The translations under genes and the position numbers were made by a program. Shown here one piece after another: positions 54,020 through 64,000 of a stretch of DNA of 64,000 nt. The notes under the pieces were generated by a model. The model was not told the DNA's origin. It was given only the letters and a program-made list of their open reading frames with translations, and did no database searches. The first letter of the stretch is position 1; each line of letters opens with the position of its first letter. The DNA comes from Coprinellus micaceus (lineage: Eukaryota > Basidiomycota > Agaricomycetes > Agaricales > Psathyrellaceae), in assembly GCA_951394405.1 (NCBI GenBank), contig OX596341.1:1178001-1242000 (forward strand). Reading direction: 5' to 3'.

Positions 54020-55201
54020 CTATTGGGTTACCACGAGAGCGTTGAATGCAAGCAATCTCCGCTCAAAGGTTGGGAGCAAGCCATCGTAGGAATCAGCTTT
54101 GTGCAGGACTATCATGTCGCGCAGTTTCTTCAGCTCCCCATTCTCATCGCTGATTCTCTTATCCTGCGCCTCTCCCCCACTCTTTGCCTCCTTCAGTGAC
54201 TTAAGCGCCGCCTCTTGGAGTTGTACGCCTGTCCGAAGGGTTTGTTGCAACCCGTGCACCTCGTGTGGAAGAGTGCCCTTCTTCTTTCTGTTGTCGATCT
54301 CCTTGAGACTCTGGATGCTGATGTCCATGTCAAGTCTCCACAGCATGTAGCGGATAACCCCCCAGGCACTTTTCGGGCCTAAGTTGGCGTCGTCGGGGGA
54401 AAGTCGCATCATGTGCGCGCCTCCGCTCAGCAGCAGCCCCCACTGTTCGGTAAGACTGAGTTCCCAATTCGTGAATTTCTCGAGCTCCTTCCCGTCCTTC
54501 GCCGACCGGCTCCATTTGTTCGTCAGGAGGACCACATTATCGAATGTTTCCGCCCCCGAAAGGCTTCTCAGCATGTGCAGCTTCCGTCGAGCCTGGGCTC
54601 CTGAGTCTCCGCTTCCGACAGATATGTCATGAACCCATATGAGCCCTCCAAAAATCATGTTTTTGAGTCTTGTAATGTTCGAAATTTAGCCTCCAATGAC
54701 ACCTGTGCCAGAAGTGGTTGAACTATGAGACTCACGATTGTTGAATCCAGGTGGAAAAAGGTGTTAAAGGAGGGAGCTCGTCCGAGTCGGGTATGCCAGG
54801 AGTGTCGACAACTACGATCCGCTGGTCATTACGAAGGTGGAGAAAATGGAGGTTTTGGGATTCGATCTGGCCCTCAAAAGGGACTCGCTCGAAGCCCGTG
54901 GTTACAGGGTTGATACTGTCAGGGTCGCCAATCGCGACACTCCTCGAGTCGTTAACGTGCTTGAGTAGGAGGTTGATAAACTTTGGTATGCTGAATCAGT
55001 CACATTGTAGTTATCAACCCAAGTTCGAACGGGGTCCCACTGACGCTGCTCTTTCCTGACCTCTCGGAGCCTATCACCCTTCAAAGAGATTCGTTAGGCA
55101 CGTTTGGGCTTTGCAATAGTATTTGGCTTGCCTTACAGGATAACAATATCCTTCGGTCTGGCATCCGCTAGCGCAGGATGAGCAATCTGGGGCTTGGGCA
55201 T
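54020..55201 (-). CDS. AIG1-like small GTP-binding protein
   Basis: Exons 55137-55201, 55045-55078, 54736-54980 and 54020-54668 give 330 aa starting MPKPQIAHPALADARPKD. G1 is GSERSGKSS (residues ~25-33), split from FINLL by an intron exactly as in the GTPase part of the 23.6-26.2 kb gene. G3 is DTPG (VVVDTPGIPDSDE), and G4 is probably TNKW (VVLLTNKWS). IFGGLIWVHDIS matches the strand before G4 in this mushroom family. The C-terminus has a coiled-coil-like stretch (LQEAALKSLKEAKSGGEAQD). Such proteins are numerous in Agaricomycetes and of unknown function. Intact. Confidence 0.8.
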
Positions 55202-56071
55202 TCTTGATGTGACCACGGGCAGTCGTCGAGAGGTTGGTTAACAAGGTCGAGGAACGTTGGGGATGGGGGCGAGGCCGAAGGGCACACCGCTGCGGCCACG
55301 TTCTGCGTCCTAGCCTATAAACCGTTGAAAAAATACACGCTTTTTCGGCGTGTCGCTGGCCTCGTGTTCACGAAATTAATTTCATCATTTTGAGCTACGC
55401 ATGAGGCTCCTACACTACCTTTCGCAGAATCCATTCAATCTTGTATATCGACAAGCCATGATTTAGCGCCGAGAATGAAGTCCTAATAGAGATCGATGTC
55501 AGCGCCGATCGATAGGACAACCATGCGTCCAAGCGAGTACTCACTTCCGCAGGAGGAACGAGGCTTATGGGCATGGAATGGGCACGCATAGCAGTGCACC
55601 CTGTACGTCGCGCAGTATCCACAACCGTATAACTCGGACCCGTTAGGTCGGCTTAACAGTCAGGGATTGTGAGCAGGCAATATAAGTACCTTAAGATCAG
55701 CCAGCATACCTCCTCACCCCTCCTAAATTAATAACCTATTGGTGAAAGCAACCGCGTCATGCCCAACTTAAACACAATCTATAATGTTGAATTATAACAC
55801 AACAAGATGTCAGCGACCTGTCTAAGGGCCGGAAGTCTAGGGAAGGAAGAGAAAGAACGTCAAGGACGAACGGTCGAATCATCCTCTTCCAGCCAACCAG
55901 CATCCATCATCTACGCCCTGCGTCCTGCTCTCCATCTCCTGGCACTGGGACGCCTGCGTCGCTACGCAGGGTGTTCAAGCCGTTGAAGGCATAAATATCA
56001 AAGCATTCCTCTCCAGCACCGGTCAATTAATGAATGGCGGGCAGGGGGAAGAGGGTGCCGTTGCCCCTAAC
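55202..56071. other. Intergenic region
   Basis: 870 bp between the GTPase gene (upstream flank) and OPI3 (3' flank). A/T-rich near 55720-55810. No supported gene; the frame at 55410-55622 has no domain. Confidence 0.4.
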
Positions 56072-56946
56072 TTACGAAGACTTGCTCTTCTTCTGCTCGG
56101 CGGCGCGGTTGGCGTAAATCATGTCGGTCCAGGGCCTGTGACGCGATGGGTGAGTTTTCTGGACGCCTCGCAGAGAACGCGGCAACGGGATGACGTACCC
56201 TTCGAAGCGGAGAGCGATGAGGTAGACGATGTAGACGTATACGCTGACAAGGAGACCCGCAGGGCGCTCATACCAGAGGGAAGTAGCGATGAAGCACATG
56301 GTGCTTCCAACGTACATGGGGTCACGGAGGACGTTGAATGGGAATCTGGCCAACCGAGTTAGCTTCGTACTAGTGTAAACCCTGGGCACTAGCTCTCACC
56401 CCTCGACACGCGCGTCCATCAGGATACCAAAGTAGTCGCCCAGGAAGGTGCCGGTAATGCCAAGCTGCCACGTCGAGGTGATGACGAAGAGCTGTCCGAG
56501 GCCGAAGAGCACAGCGGGGATGATCGTGGCGTACTCGGCGGGGAGGATGGCTTGCTTGGGCTGGTCAGCCAGCGCCTGCTGGTAGCTGTGACAAGCATGT
56601 TAGAACAGGATACGCGTAGGTATCGCGAAATGGACGCACAGGTGGTCTCGCAGCATGCCAAACGAGAAAATCAGAACTGCAAGGAAGTAGCATCCGTCCT
56701 TCGGGCTGCCCCCAAAGATACGAGTGATGGTCTTGTTCCTGTATTCTTCAGTCGCGTGTCAGTACAATTCCAGCTCCAGAACCGAACAAACTCACCATTC
56801 CTCGCGACAATGTTCCACGCCGTGGGGTTGAAGGCGATACTCGCCAAGCTCAGCAGCAAGCTCTTCTTGCTCCAGTCCACGTTGTCGAGCACGAGCGACT
56901 TGAGGCCCAAAGCAACTTCTTGAACATCGAATCCTTTAACAGACAT
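56072..56946 (-). CDS. OPI3: Phospholipid N-methyltransferase (OPI3/PEMT type)
   Basis: Exons 56796-56946, 56640-56745, 56400-56585, 56199-56345 and 56072-56135 give 217 aa, close to yeast Opi3 (206 aa). Motifs in order: FNPTAWNIVARNEYRNK, then GCYFLAVLIFSFGMLRDHLY, QALADQP, LGDYFGILMDARVEGFPFN, DPMYVGSTMCFIATSLWY and EGPWTDMIY. The enzyme methylates phosphatidyl-monomethyl- and dimethyl-ethanolamine to phosphatidylcholine with S-adenosylmethionine, in the ER membrane. Several hydrophobic segments fit a multi-spanning protein. The C-terminal EQKKSKSS is a possible dilysine-like ER signal, although not at the exact end. Confidence 0.92.
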
Positions 56947-57288
56947 CGTTGGAGGTCGTAAACGTTACAATGCGTGCAGCGAGGAAGTTTTCAGAAGGCG
57001 AGAGAGGAACGTGGACGGTGGTTAAAGACAGGAGGTACGCGCTGTCACCACGATGATGACGCCGATACACGATTGGCTGATGTCAGGGCCTGTAGCATGT
57101 GTTTGACCCCGAGGCCTGCAACCCCAACGAAGACCCCGAGTCATAATTTGAATAGGTTGCATTGAGATGGGTGAATAGGTAGATGCAAAGGTCCGTACAA
57201 CATGATAATTACAACGACAGCGTAATAAGGTAGCTGAGGTGAAAGCGATACATGGCTATGACTCAGGAATGAAGCTTGAAAAGGGGTT
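56947..57288. other. Intergenic region
   Basis: 342 bp between the OPI3 promoter side and the 3' end of the UBE2S-like gene. No feature seen. Confidence 0.4.
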
Positions 57289-58654
57289 TTACAACCTCTT
57301 CAGGGCCTTCTTCCTCTTCTCCGCCCCGCTTACTGCGCTACTCGTGGCGGCCCTCTTCATCGACTTCGACCCGCTACCCGCAGTCCCGTTGGCACCTGCG
57401 AGGCCTCCAGTCGGCGCCAAGCCCAGACCCAAGGCAGATCCGGCAAGACCCAACTTGCTCTTGCCCTCAACGTTGGCGTCAGCAGTCGACAGAGGGGCTG
57501 GGGATGCGTGTCGTTCCTGCTTGAACCCAGAACCCTCTTTCTCCATCGAGTTTGACTTGAGGCTTGGGGGTGCCGGGGATGACGCTTTACGGCTCATGGT
57601 AAATGGTAGCCCGAGTTTGTTGACTGAAGTGGTGGATGATGAGGTGGATACAGGAGGCGTGGATACGGTAGAGGTTGCGGATGATGACGAAGGTGTCTTG
57701 GAAGACGAAGGTACGGGTTCCAGTACGACAGTTGAGGGAGTTATCTTCCCCACTTTCGCTTCGCCGTCTGGATTTGAGGGAGTGTCAAACTCCTCTGGCC
57801 GTCCCCTGGCATGTACACCAGTGAAGAGCTTCGCACGAGAGCAATAGGTCTCATAGTTCTCCATGAATAGTTTGCCCGCTTCCTCGTCGAGAGCGGATTC
57901 GGGATTAGGGTAAATCAAGAGGCATTTGACGGTCACAAGTATGTGTCCGATGCCGTATGTCGACTTCCAATCTTTCTTCAGCGTATTCACACAGATCTCG
58001 CCTGTGGGTCCGACGTTGGGGTGGAAGATCTTGGTGGCAAACCAACCTAAATGCCGAGATCAGTAGACGAAGCAAGGCCAATGCAACGGGACTCACATTT
58101 AGGGGGAGCGGCGGGGAATTGTTCTGTGAAACTAAACCGGACTTTAAAGTACCCTCCGGCATACGGTGTTCCCTCTGAAGGGAGGAAGTCAGTACGATAA
58201 GACGCAATTCGAAGTGAATAGGACCCGATCCGACGCGTCCAAGTTTGGTCACCTGCCCGCGTCGAACGAGTTCCGGGGAGAAAGGAGAATGTAGACAACA
58301 CCCACCAGGCCCTTCGATCACTCCAGTAACATCCAGCATGTCTTCCTCGTTCGTTTGAATACGAATTCCCTCAGGAGGGTTCCTCCTGAGTTCGTTGAGT
58401 TCCCGCATGAGTCGCTTCAAGGCTGCGCCGGATGGAGGCTGTATTTTCAAGTCGAAACGCGTCGGGAGGATGTTGAAGAACGTTTGAGCATAGTTTCCGG
58501 GCGCCAGGTACGGCGTAACCAACGTGGAAATGCGACATGTCGAGAGGACGTGGGTTGCGCGTTCAGTTGCAGGCGCGTCAGAGGTCGGTGTGGAAACCGA
58601 GACAGAGCCGGTTCGAAGTCGATTCGGATGTTGGTACGTATCATGGGCGATCAT
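57289..58654 (-). CDS. UBE2S: UBE2S-like ubiquitin-conjugating enzyme (E2)
   Basis: Core exons: 58306 upward, 58097-58174 and 57289-58046. Motifs: [65 protein letters not shown] (catalytic Cys), [20 protein letters not shown]. These match UBE2S, the E2 that extends K11-linked chains with the anaphase-promoting complex. The tail after ~residue 230 is a Ser/Pro-rich linker ending [12 protein letters not shown]; human UBE2S also has a Lys-rich tail ending in LRRL that docks on the APC/C. The start is uncertain: ATG 58654 is in frame (394 aa) but gives an unusually long N-terminus, ATG 58408 gives a more typical one, and a missed 5' intron is possible. Confidence 0.85.
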
Positions 58655-59162
58655 AAGGGGATTCAAGGAGATATAATCCAGTTAGCTCACTACGCGGAAC
58701 CCAGAAGCAAGCTAGCGCACGCACCATGGCTGCGAGTTGTGTGGAGCTTAAATTCTCTTCCCTATGCTGTAGATTGCCGCAGAGTCTACCGGATAACCAA
58801 TAGATTAACCAAGAGGTTCAATACAGTTGATCAAAGGCGCAAATTCGGCGAGGAGGAAGTAAAGAAGTGGAGGATGAGGAGTTGGGAGATGGACGTCGAC
58901 TTCAACATGAACCAACGCGGTACGAGTGGCCTCGTCGGAGCTCGAATTGGCATCAAAATGGTCACGAGCATTTCATTTGTCACCATCGTGGCACAGCCCT
59001 TGTGCACTTTTGTGCCGATGCGCGTCTATTTTGCGTATATATGTTGCGTGGATACGCTTCGCACGCGCGTCTATCCTGCCCTGACCATCAGCCCAAGCAG
59101 GCCAGGCGCCCGACCGGCCGATCGGAATACGTCCAGAAAATATTGGTACATGCAATTTCGGT
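58655..59162. other. Intergenic region
   Basis: 508 bp with the UBE2S upstream flank and the 3' flank of the SnoaL-like gene. No supported gene; plus-strand frames reaching into this region are antisense to the E2 gene. Confidence 0.4.
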
Positions 59163-59738
59163 CTAGAAATACGCGATAGGGTTGGTCTCGTCCCCAGTGA
59201 TTTGTTGTAAGATGTCCCAGTGCTCTACGACGCACGTTCCCCTGAATCTGAAGTAATCTACTGCAGAGAATGTCCCCGTGAAGTTTGTTATCTTGAGATC
59301 AACCTTGGAGGGTATCATTCCGAAACCCTGTCCAGAGAATATCCTCTGCAAGGTGATGTTCATGGCGTCCTGAGCATACGCTTCCGAGAGTACTTGGATT
59401 GCAAACTCCCGGCCCTGCTGGGCGAAAGGGCTATGCTGCTTATATTCCCTGTTGACCACTTTGTGTTAGCCAACAACACTCGACGGTTCCACCCCTCCCA
59501 ACGAATACGTACCCAGGTACATATCATTGTAAGCGGTGAGCACATCTCTCTTTGTAACCCAGAGGTTGACGTAGTTCGCGAAGGCTTCTTTTTGAAGTTT
59601 CTCCAAGTTCGGCCCCTTGACTGTTGTGTCACATACTTTGGGCTTCTCTCTTGCCCTAGGCCTGGAGCGCACGTATCCTTCTGCCGAGGTGGACATGCAT
59701 ACCAACAGAGCGAGGATGAAGGAGGCGAAAATACGCAT
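59163..59738 (-). CDS. Secreted SnoaL-like (NTF2-fold) protein
   Basis: Exons 59509-59738 and 59163-59448 give 171 aa. Signal peptide MRIFASFILALLVCMSTSAEG. The mature part has the SnoaL/NTF2-like layout: FANYVNLWVTKRDVLTAYNDM, then EYKQHSPFAQQGREFAIQVL (family Y.QH.P motif), then a strand pair ending VVEHWDILQQI. The intron donor GTATTC was chosen because it alone joins the two halves in frame with EYKQHSP. Members include polyketide cyclases and many small proteins of unknown role; the exact activity is not claimed. Confidence 0.75.
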
Positions 59739-60491
59739 GTCGGTCGTGGTCCCGGTGGGCCAGAGCGTGGCAAAGATAGGATGAAAAACCAGCAGGCAGT
59801 TTGCTGCGATTTTCTGAAAGGTTTAAAGGGTGGCCCGTAGAGACAGCACTATTACCGACATAATTAACCTATATCCAGTGCCCAATCAGTGTGTGCCGAA
59901 AATGCTGAATTGGGAAAACCGACTTCTCAGGGCGTGACACCATTATGGCACAGGAATACGTATTCCAGTGATCATAGGGCCGTCAGAGAAACCACGGGGT
60001 GCCCATCGTGTTGACCTTCCCAGAAATCAGCCCTCACAAGTCGGAGCTCAGCCGTGCCAGTGGTACGGGTAACGGCCGGGGAATATGTGTCGAACGGTGC
60101 GGTTCAGTCTTTTCCTTAGGCAGTTCCATTCTTTATGTTACTCTCATCGCATTGTACGTCCTCTCTTTCTCCAGATTAGAGACGTTCCCAAGGCGCTCAA
60201 TCCATCCCACTTCCGTTATGACCATGCGCCACCAGAGCGGTAAAGCCAACGTAGACTATCAAAGGCTCTTTCTCGCTTCTCTGATGGAATATGAGAAGAA
60301 TGGCATCCTTGGGGTAAAGTATTCCCTATCCGCTCACCAGAAGACTCTCGAACTTTCCCGCTCGCGAGATTAGGCGCCCGTTTAGTGGTGATGTCAAAGC
60401 GTCAAATCCGCGTGACGAATGTGTGACGCGTGACAACTCGCCACTTTAATTTCAACCGCTATGACCTTTGCTGCAGGTGGACAACCCTCGC
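59739..60491. other. Intergenic region, possible upstream exons of the next gene
   Basis: A plus-strand frame 59999-60373 (no early ATG) and an acceptor-like CTGCAG just before 60474 suggest that the next gene may have 5' exons here, which I could not resolve. A dispersed motif is at 60368-60379 (GATTAGGCGCCCG). Confidence 0.4.
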
Positions 60492-61084
60492 ATGGACTCT
60501 CAGTGGGACTATGTCATCCTTTTCCTCTGTCTGGGCAGCCTCTTGGGTCTTGGTGTAGGTCCCTCAGACATCGCAGTGTGGAGGAAACTTGTAGATCTTC
60601 CGTTGGGGTCGCTTTCTAAAGTCGACGCAATGCTATGCGCTGGGCACCCTCTTCTCCGCTGCGGGACCAAGGCGGCTCTGGATACTCTCTTTAAATGGAG
60701 TGTTCGATTGCATTACGGCGCTAGAAGGCGTGCTGCGGATGGCGACTGCGGTTTGTGGTACGTAAATCATCATTGCTTTCCTTGTGCTCGGCTGACGTCG
60801 AGACCTCCAGGCTGTACAGCTTTAGGGAAACTGGGCCTCACCCTACCCTGGGATCCAAAGTCCCAAAGCGACTGGAGAGATATGTAGAGAACCAGAGTCG
60901 CCCTATAACACCCCCTGCGCATGTGGATAATCCCACCGAAGAAAAGAAGTCAAACCTGGACCGAATGGCTTCATTCATTTGTGGAGCATTCTGGTCCATC
61001 GTCTACGGAACATGGCACGTTGTGCCACTTCATGCGCCTGTGACGCCTCGGCAACTTGTCGCCGTTACCCATCTTGGCATTTGA
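60492..61084 (+). CDS. Hypothetical protein, two exons
   Basis: Exons 60492-60757 and 60811-61084 (intron GTACGT...CCAG) give 179 aa. The frame across the junction, CGLWLYSFRETG, is continuous. The N-terminal part is hydrophobic (WDYVILFLCLGSLLGLGVG), followed by a basic middle part and MASFICGAFWSIVYGTWHVV near the end. No domain recognised. ATG 60492 is the first Met, but VDNPR just upstream is also in frame after a possible splice acceptor, so the 5' end may be incomplete. Confidence 0.45.
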
Positions 61085-61371
61085 AGGGGAGTATGGGCGG
61101 TCGACAAGGGCAGAAACGGTCAAAGTCTAAGGCTTAAGAAGGGAGGCGATTACTCGATCTGGAGCCTCTACCATACCTCTCTCCTCACTTTTACGTACCC
61201 CGTACGTACCCGGTGTTGGCCCGCGGTGGTGCTAGATGTCAACCGGTGGGCTCACGGTACCTGCATACGAAGCCAGGAATATCTCAAGATCCTCATAAGT
61301 AGTGCTAGAAGCACACTTTGAAAAGTGTCTTCCATTGAGACCTTGCTCCCTATTCCCCCACCTTCTGCCCA
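61085..61371 (+). promoter_or_regulatory. Upstream region of the right tyrosinase
   Basis: 287 bp between the hypothetical gene and tyrosinase. No clear TATA box. CGTACGTAC at 61202-61210 has a partial counterpart upstream of the left tyrosinase (GTACTAGGTACGTA near 53028). Confidence 0.35.
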
Positions 61372-62726
61372 ATGCTAGGTCGAAGCCTGATTCCGTTCCT
61401 CCTCATTTTTGGGCTGTTTGCAACTGTTTGTGGGTCTCAGACGACGGAGCCGCATCCCAAGAAATGCGCGACCGTGCGCCTGAGGCGTGAATGGTGCGTC
61501 TCACCTCGATTCCCTACAGTTGGATGGATCTGACCCACTTTTAATCAACCTAGGCGAGATCTGAGCGTTGGACACAAGCATGCCTACATCCAGGCTGTGA
61601 GATGCCTCCAGACTCTCCCAGCGAAAGACAAGAGCCTTCCCAAGAAGATCACTCGGTACGAGGAGTTCGTCGTCTCGCACACAGGAGCGTCGGAGGGCGT
61701 TCATGGAGTGGTACGTGCTATCGCGTGTAGTCGTTAAGAGCGAAAGAGGGTAAACCCGTTCTCAATTAGGGCCAATTCTTGCCTTGGCACAGGGCGTTAG
61801 GTTTCTTGTACGAGACGGCCCTGCGCAAAGAATGCGGCTACAAGGGACCGTTCCCGTGCGTGATCAATTCCGTTGTCGGGATCGAAAGTTTCGAAACTGA
61901 GGTCTTTTGCCCATAGCTTCTGGGACTGGCCTCGCGACGCTGATGGAAGCAAACCGTCAGTGGAATTTCTATGTGTATCAGATTTCCACTGAATCCTATC
62001 GACGTGCAGGCTGAAAGAATCTCCTCTCTTCGACGCTGTTACAGGATTCGGTCCTGATGGTACTCCAGGCACGTACATGACGCTCCCGAACGCCGACCCA
62101 CTGCCGCCTGGCTTCAACACTTCCCTTCCTCCATATACACCGCCCCAATGGAACTGTGTTACTTCAGGGCCCTTCGCCAACTTGACATTGCACCTCGGTC
62201 CAGGCAAAAGCCAGAACTTTGACCATTGCTTGACACGGGCGATTCAGGAAGAGTTTAGGCACCTCCTTCAAACCCCAAATATCAACAGGATCCTGGGTCA
62301 GGAGGACTACGATTCGTTCTGGAATTCATTGGACGGGTGGCCCTTCAAGGATTGGGCTTTGCACGACGGAGGTCATTTCGCCGTCAGTGGGGATTTGACC
62401 AACTACTATACGAGTCCTAACGGTAAGCAAACCACGTCTTCTCCGCTCGGTAGCACCAGGGCTAATTCATTGGGTTCCCTTACTTTCGCTTTAACGTAGA
62501 ACCACTGTTTTATCTCCACCATAGCGGACTTGACCGCTTGTGGTGGAAATGGCAACACTCGAAGCCTGGTAGGCTCCAGGAGATTGGAGGGAGATCTTCA
62601 CCTCTTCCACCCTACGGGAAGGTAACTCCTGACCTTCAGCTTTCGTTTGGCGCACTCGCGTCGTCGATCACGGTTGGGAGAATCCTGGACACTTCGTACG
62701 AGCCGTACTGCTACGCATACCCGTAA
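61372..62726 (+). CDS. Secreted tyrosinase-like copper oxidase (right copy)
   Basis: Exons 61372-61493, 61554-61710, 61770-61855, 61917-61955, 62010-62422 and 62500-62726 give 347 aa. Signal peptide MLGRSLIPFLLIFGLFATVCG. Motifs parallel the left copy: FVVSHT, VHGVGQFLPWHRAL, ECGYKGPFP, FWDWPRDADG, ALHDGGHFAVSGDL, PLFYLHHSGLDRLWWKWQ, and C-terminal EPYCYAYP. All five introns lie at the same codons and phases. HHSG replaces HHGG and HRAL replaces HRHF, so one possible metal ligand near the PWH motif differs; copper site function should still be possible. Both copies are intact. Confidence 0.9.
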
Positions 62727-63203
62727 TGGTCAACTCTCCGTCACGAGCTCGCGCCAACACCCCCTATTCGAGATCGATTTGAAGTCTGAACGATGTATAC
62801 AGCGAATCATGTATTCTGTGGCTCCTCTTCCATGCCATTCTCCCCCAAGTTCTACGGCATGTCTATGAACTCGAAGCATGTCCTCAGTTTCGAGGAATTT
62901 GGTTGGAATTTGGGTGATTTTCAACTGGATGACAAAGCCAAACAACCTGCTCTCAACCAATCCGGCAAGTTGAAATTGCTCCTTCTTTGATACTAACTCA
63001 AGTTCGTCAACAACAACCCCACCTGTACCAAGACGTCTGGAACCCCTTCTACAGCGGCACAACGCGTATGGCTACATTGTTCCTTCTTCACGGCGCGCTC
63101 AACAGTGTGACCTGGCGCCGACTACGAGAAACTAACGCGAGGAGGCGATGAACGGGATCAACTGCGAAGGCGACAGCAAGACTTTCAATACGGGCCACAA
63201 CCA
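62727..63203. other. Intergenic region
   Basis: 477 bp between the 3' ends of the right tyrosinase and the minus-strand broken gene. Frames at 62793-62990 and 62730-63062 have no domain. Confidence 0.4.
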
Positions 63204-64000
63204 TTACACAGCGGCATCGCTCACTCGCTCGTCGGTGCCGCTGTTATCTACTTGTTCTCCTGCCTGTGCTTCGTCGCCTGAGGCAGCACCAGGCTTGGTC
63301 TTCTTGAAAATGATCTCGTACACCTCCTTGCTGGTCAAGTCCCTGAATCCGAACTGGAAGTGTTCCTTCGTCGCCTGCTCATTACTCAGCACGCCATTCA
63401 AGGGATGGGACGGCCCCACTTACCAGCAGCACGGCTTTTGCCCACTCGCTCTCCGTTATCTCGCACCATCCCTCGACGGCTGAGAGAACCTCATGGAAAT
63501 CCTGCTTCTTTGTGGGCTTCTCGAGCTAGCTGTCGAAGTACTCCGGTCGTCCCGCCAACCCTATCCTGGCGCACCACTTTCGGATCCTGTGCCCGCCCCC
63601 AAGCAGCTGAGCACAGGCTCCTATCAGTGTGGACTCGGAAACCCATTCGTCCCCCAGACGCAAACCAAGGCCTTCTCGAAGGTTCATCCAGCCGAAGCAG
63701 ACGTATCCCAACTCCAGGGCGAACACTCGTGCCAGGAGAAGGGAGCTTGTGATGTACTCCATGTCGATCTCCCCTGGATACTTGAGATCCCCTGCCGGTC
63801 CGAGGAACTGCATTTCAGCCCAAGGGACTATGAGGGGATTCATGTTGACGTTCTTCTCCCTCGCGTATGTAAATATCGCGGAGAGCAAGTCATCTATACC
63901 CTCTATAGCCTGGGCAGTCTCCGGAATGTCCAAGTACCCAACGAAATCTGTGAAGAGCGATTCCGCATTTAGGGACGGCGGACGCGAAGGAACGCCATCG
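63204..64000 (-). pseudogene. Broken paralogous gene, copy 2 (in-frame stop), 5' partial
   Basis: The paralogue of 3415-4432, in opposite orientation. The open frame runs from the window end to an in-frame TAG at 63526-63528 and then continues in the same frame (LEKPTKKQDFHEVL) to 63424. An intron follows (63375-63423, GTAAGT...GCAG) and a last exon 63204-63374. In the alignment the stop falls exactly on a Lys codon of copy 1, with both copies 34 residues long between EY and SEW, so a single AAG-to-TAG change explains it. The intron position and phase equal copy 1. The last part (FRDLTSKEVYEIIFKKTKP) matches RDLGSGEVYSIIFEQTKP. The true start is outside the window. Confidence 0.7.

Noticed and set aside
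1..64000. CRISPR array, rRNA or prophage
   Set aside because: No regularly spaced repeats or rRNA signatures; the gene content and introns are eukaryotic.

Overview
The window comes from a filamentous basidiomycete, most likely an Agaricomycete mushroom. Genes are broken by many short introns (about 46-130 bp, GT-AG, one GC-AG). The gene content is typical of mushroom genomes: CaaX pheromone-like precursors, tyrosinases, a NACHT NTPase, a caspase-like C14 protein, small GTP-binding proteins, a MYND protein and an FNxxA-type kinase-like protein. No bacterial-style operons, rRNA, intact tRNA or CRISPR array were seen. Exon structures are read from splice signals, reading-frame continuity and paralogue comparison; none is confirmed by transcripts.

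Layout. 1-2430: 3' part of a trehalose-synthase-complex regulatory subunit with a degenerate phosphatase domain. 3.4-4.4 kb: a broken gene whose paralogue, also broken, lies in opposite orientation at the right end (63.2-64.0 kb). 4.7-5.9 kb: a low-complexity hypothetical protein. 6.5-22.4 kb: a large imperfect inverted duplication. Each ~4.5-4.8 kb arm carries a secreted DUF4360-type protein gene and a 61-aa pheromone-like precursor with two copies of the peptide module. The ~6.5 kb spacer holds an OTU-type deubiquitinase gene. 22.6-23.1 kb: a TIR element. 23.6-26.2 kb: a NACHT NTPase whose spliced frame runs directly into a GTP-binding (AIG1-like) domain. 26.3-28.6 kb: two ~245-bp direct repeats around a Zn-cluster-like Cys protein. 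28.6-33 kb: gene-poor, with relics. 33-39.2 kb: kinase-like, hypothetical, MYND and F-box-like genes. 40.9-41.3 kb: WD40 relic. 41.9-44.7 kb: a caspase-like gene cut near its 3' end by a 225-bp MITE with a 7-bp target-site duplication. 44.7-46.5 kb: degenerate tandem repeats. 46.6-51.0 kb: a divergent pair, a Ser/Pro-rich protein and the mitochondrial COQ8 kinase. 51.5-62.7 kb: two intact tyrosinase paralogues in opposite orientation, enclosing a GTPase, the phospholipid methyltransferase OPI3, a UBE2S-like E2, a SnoaL-like secreted protein and a short hypothetical gene.

Functionally this is a mosaic. Conserved housekeeping genes (trehalose complex, COQ8, OPI3, UBE2S, OTU) are interspersed with fast-evolving accessory families (NACHT/GTPase, caspase-like, pheromone-like, tyrosinase, secreted proteins). 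The accessory families show local inverted duplication, single-base inactivation and MITE insertion. A short dispersed motif, ATTA(A/G)GCGCCCG, recurs about fifteen times in the non-coding parts and is not explained by any gene.
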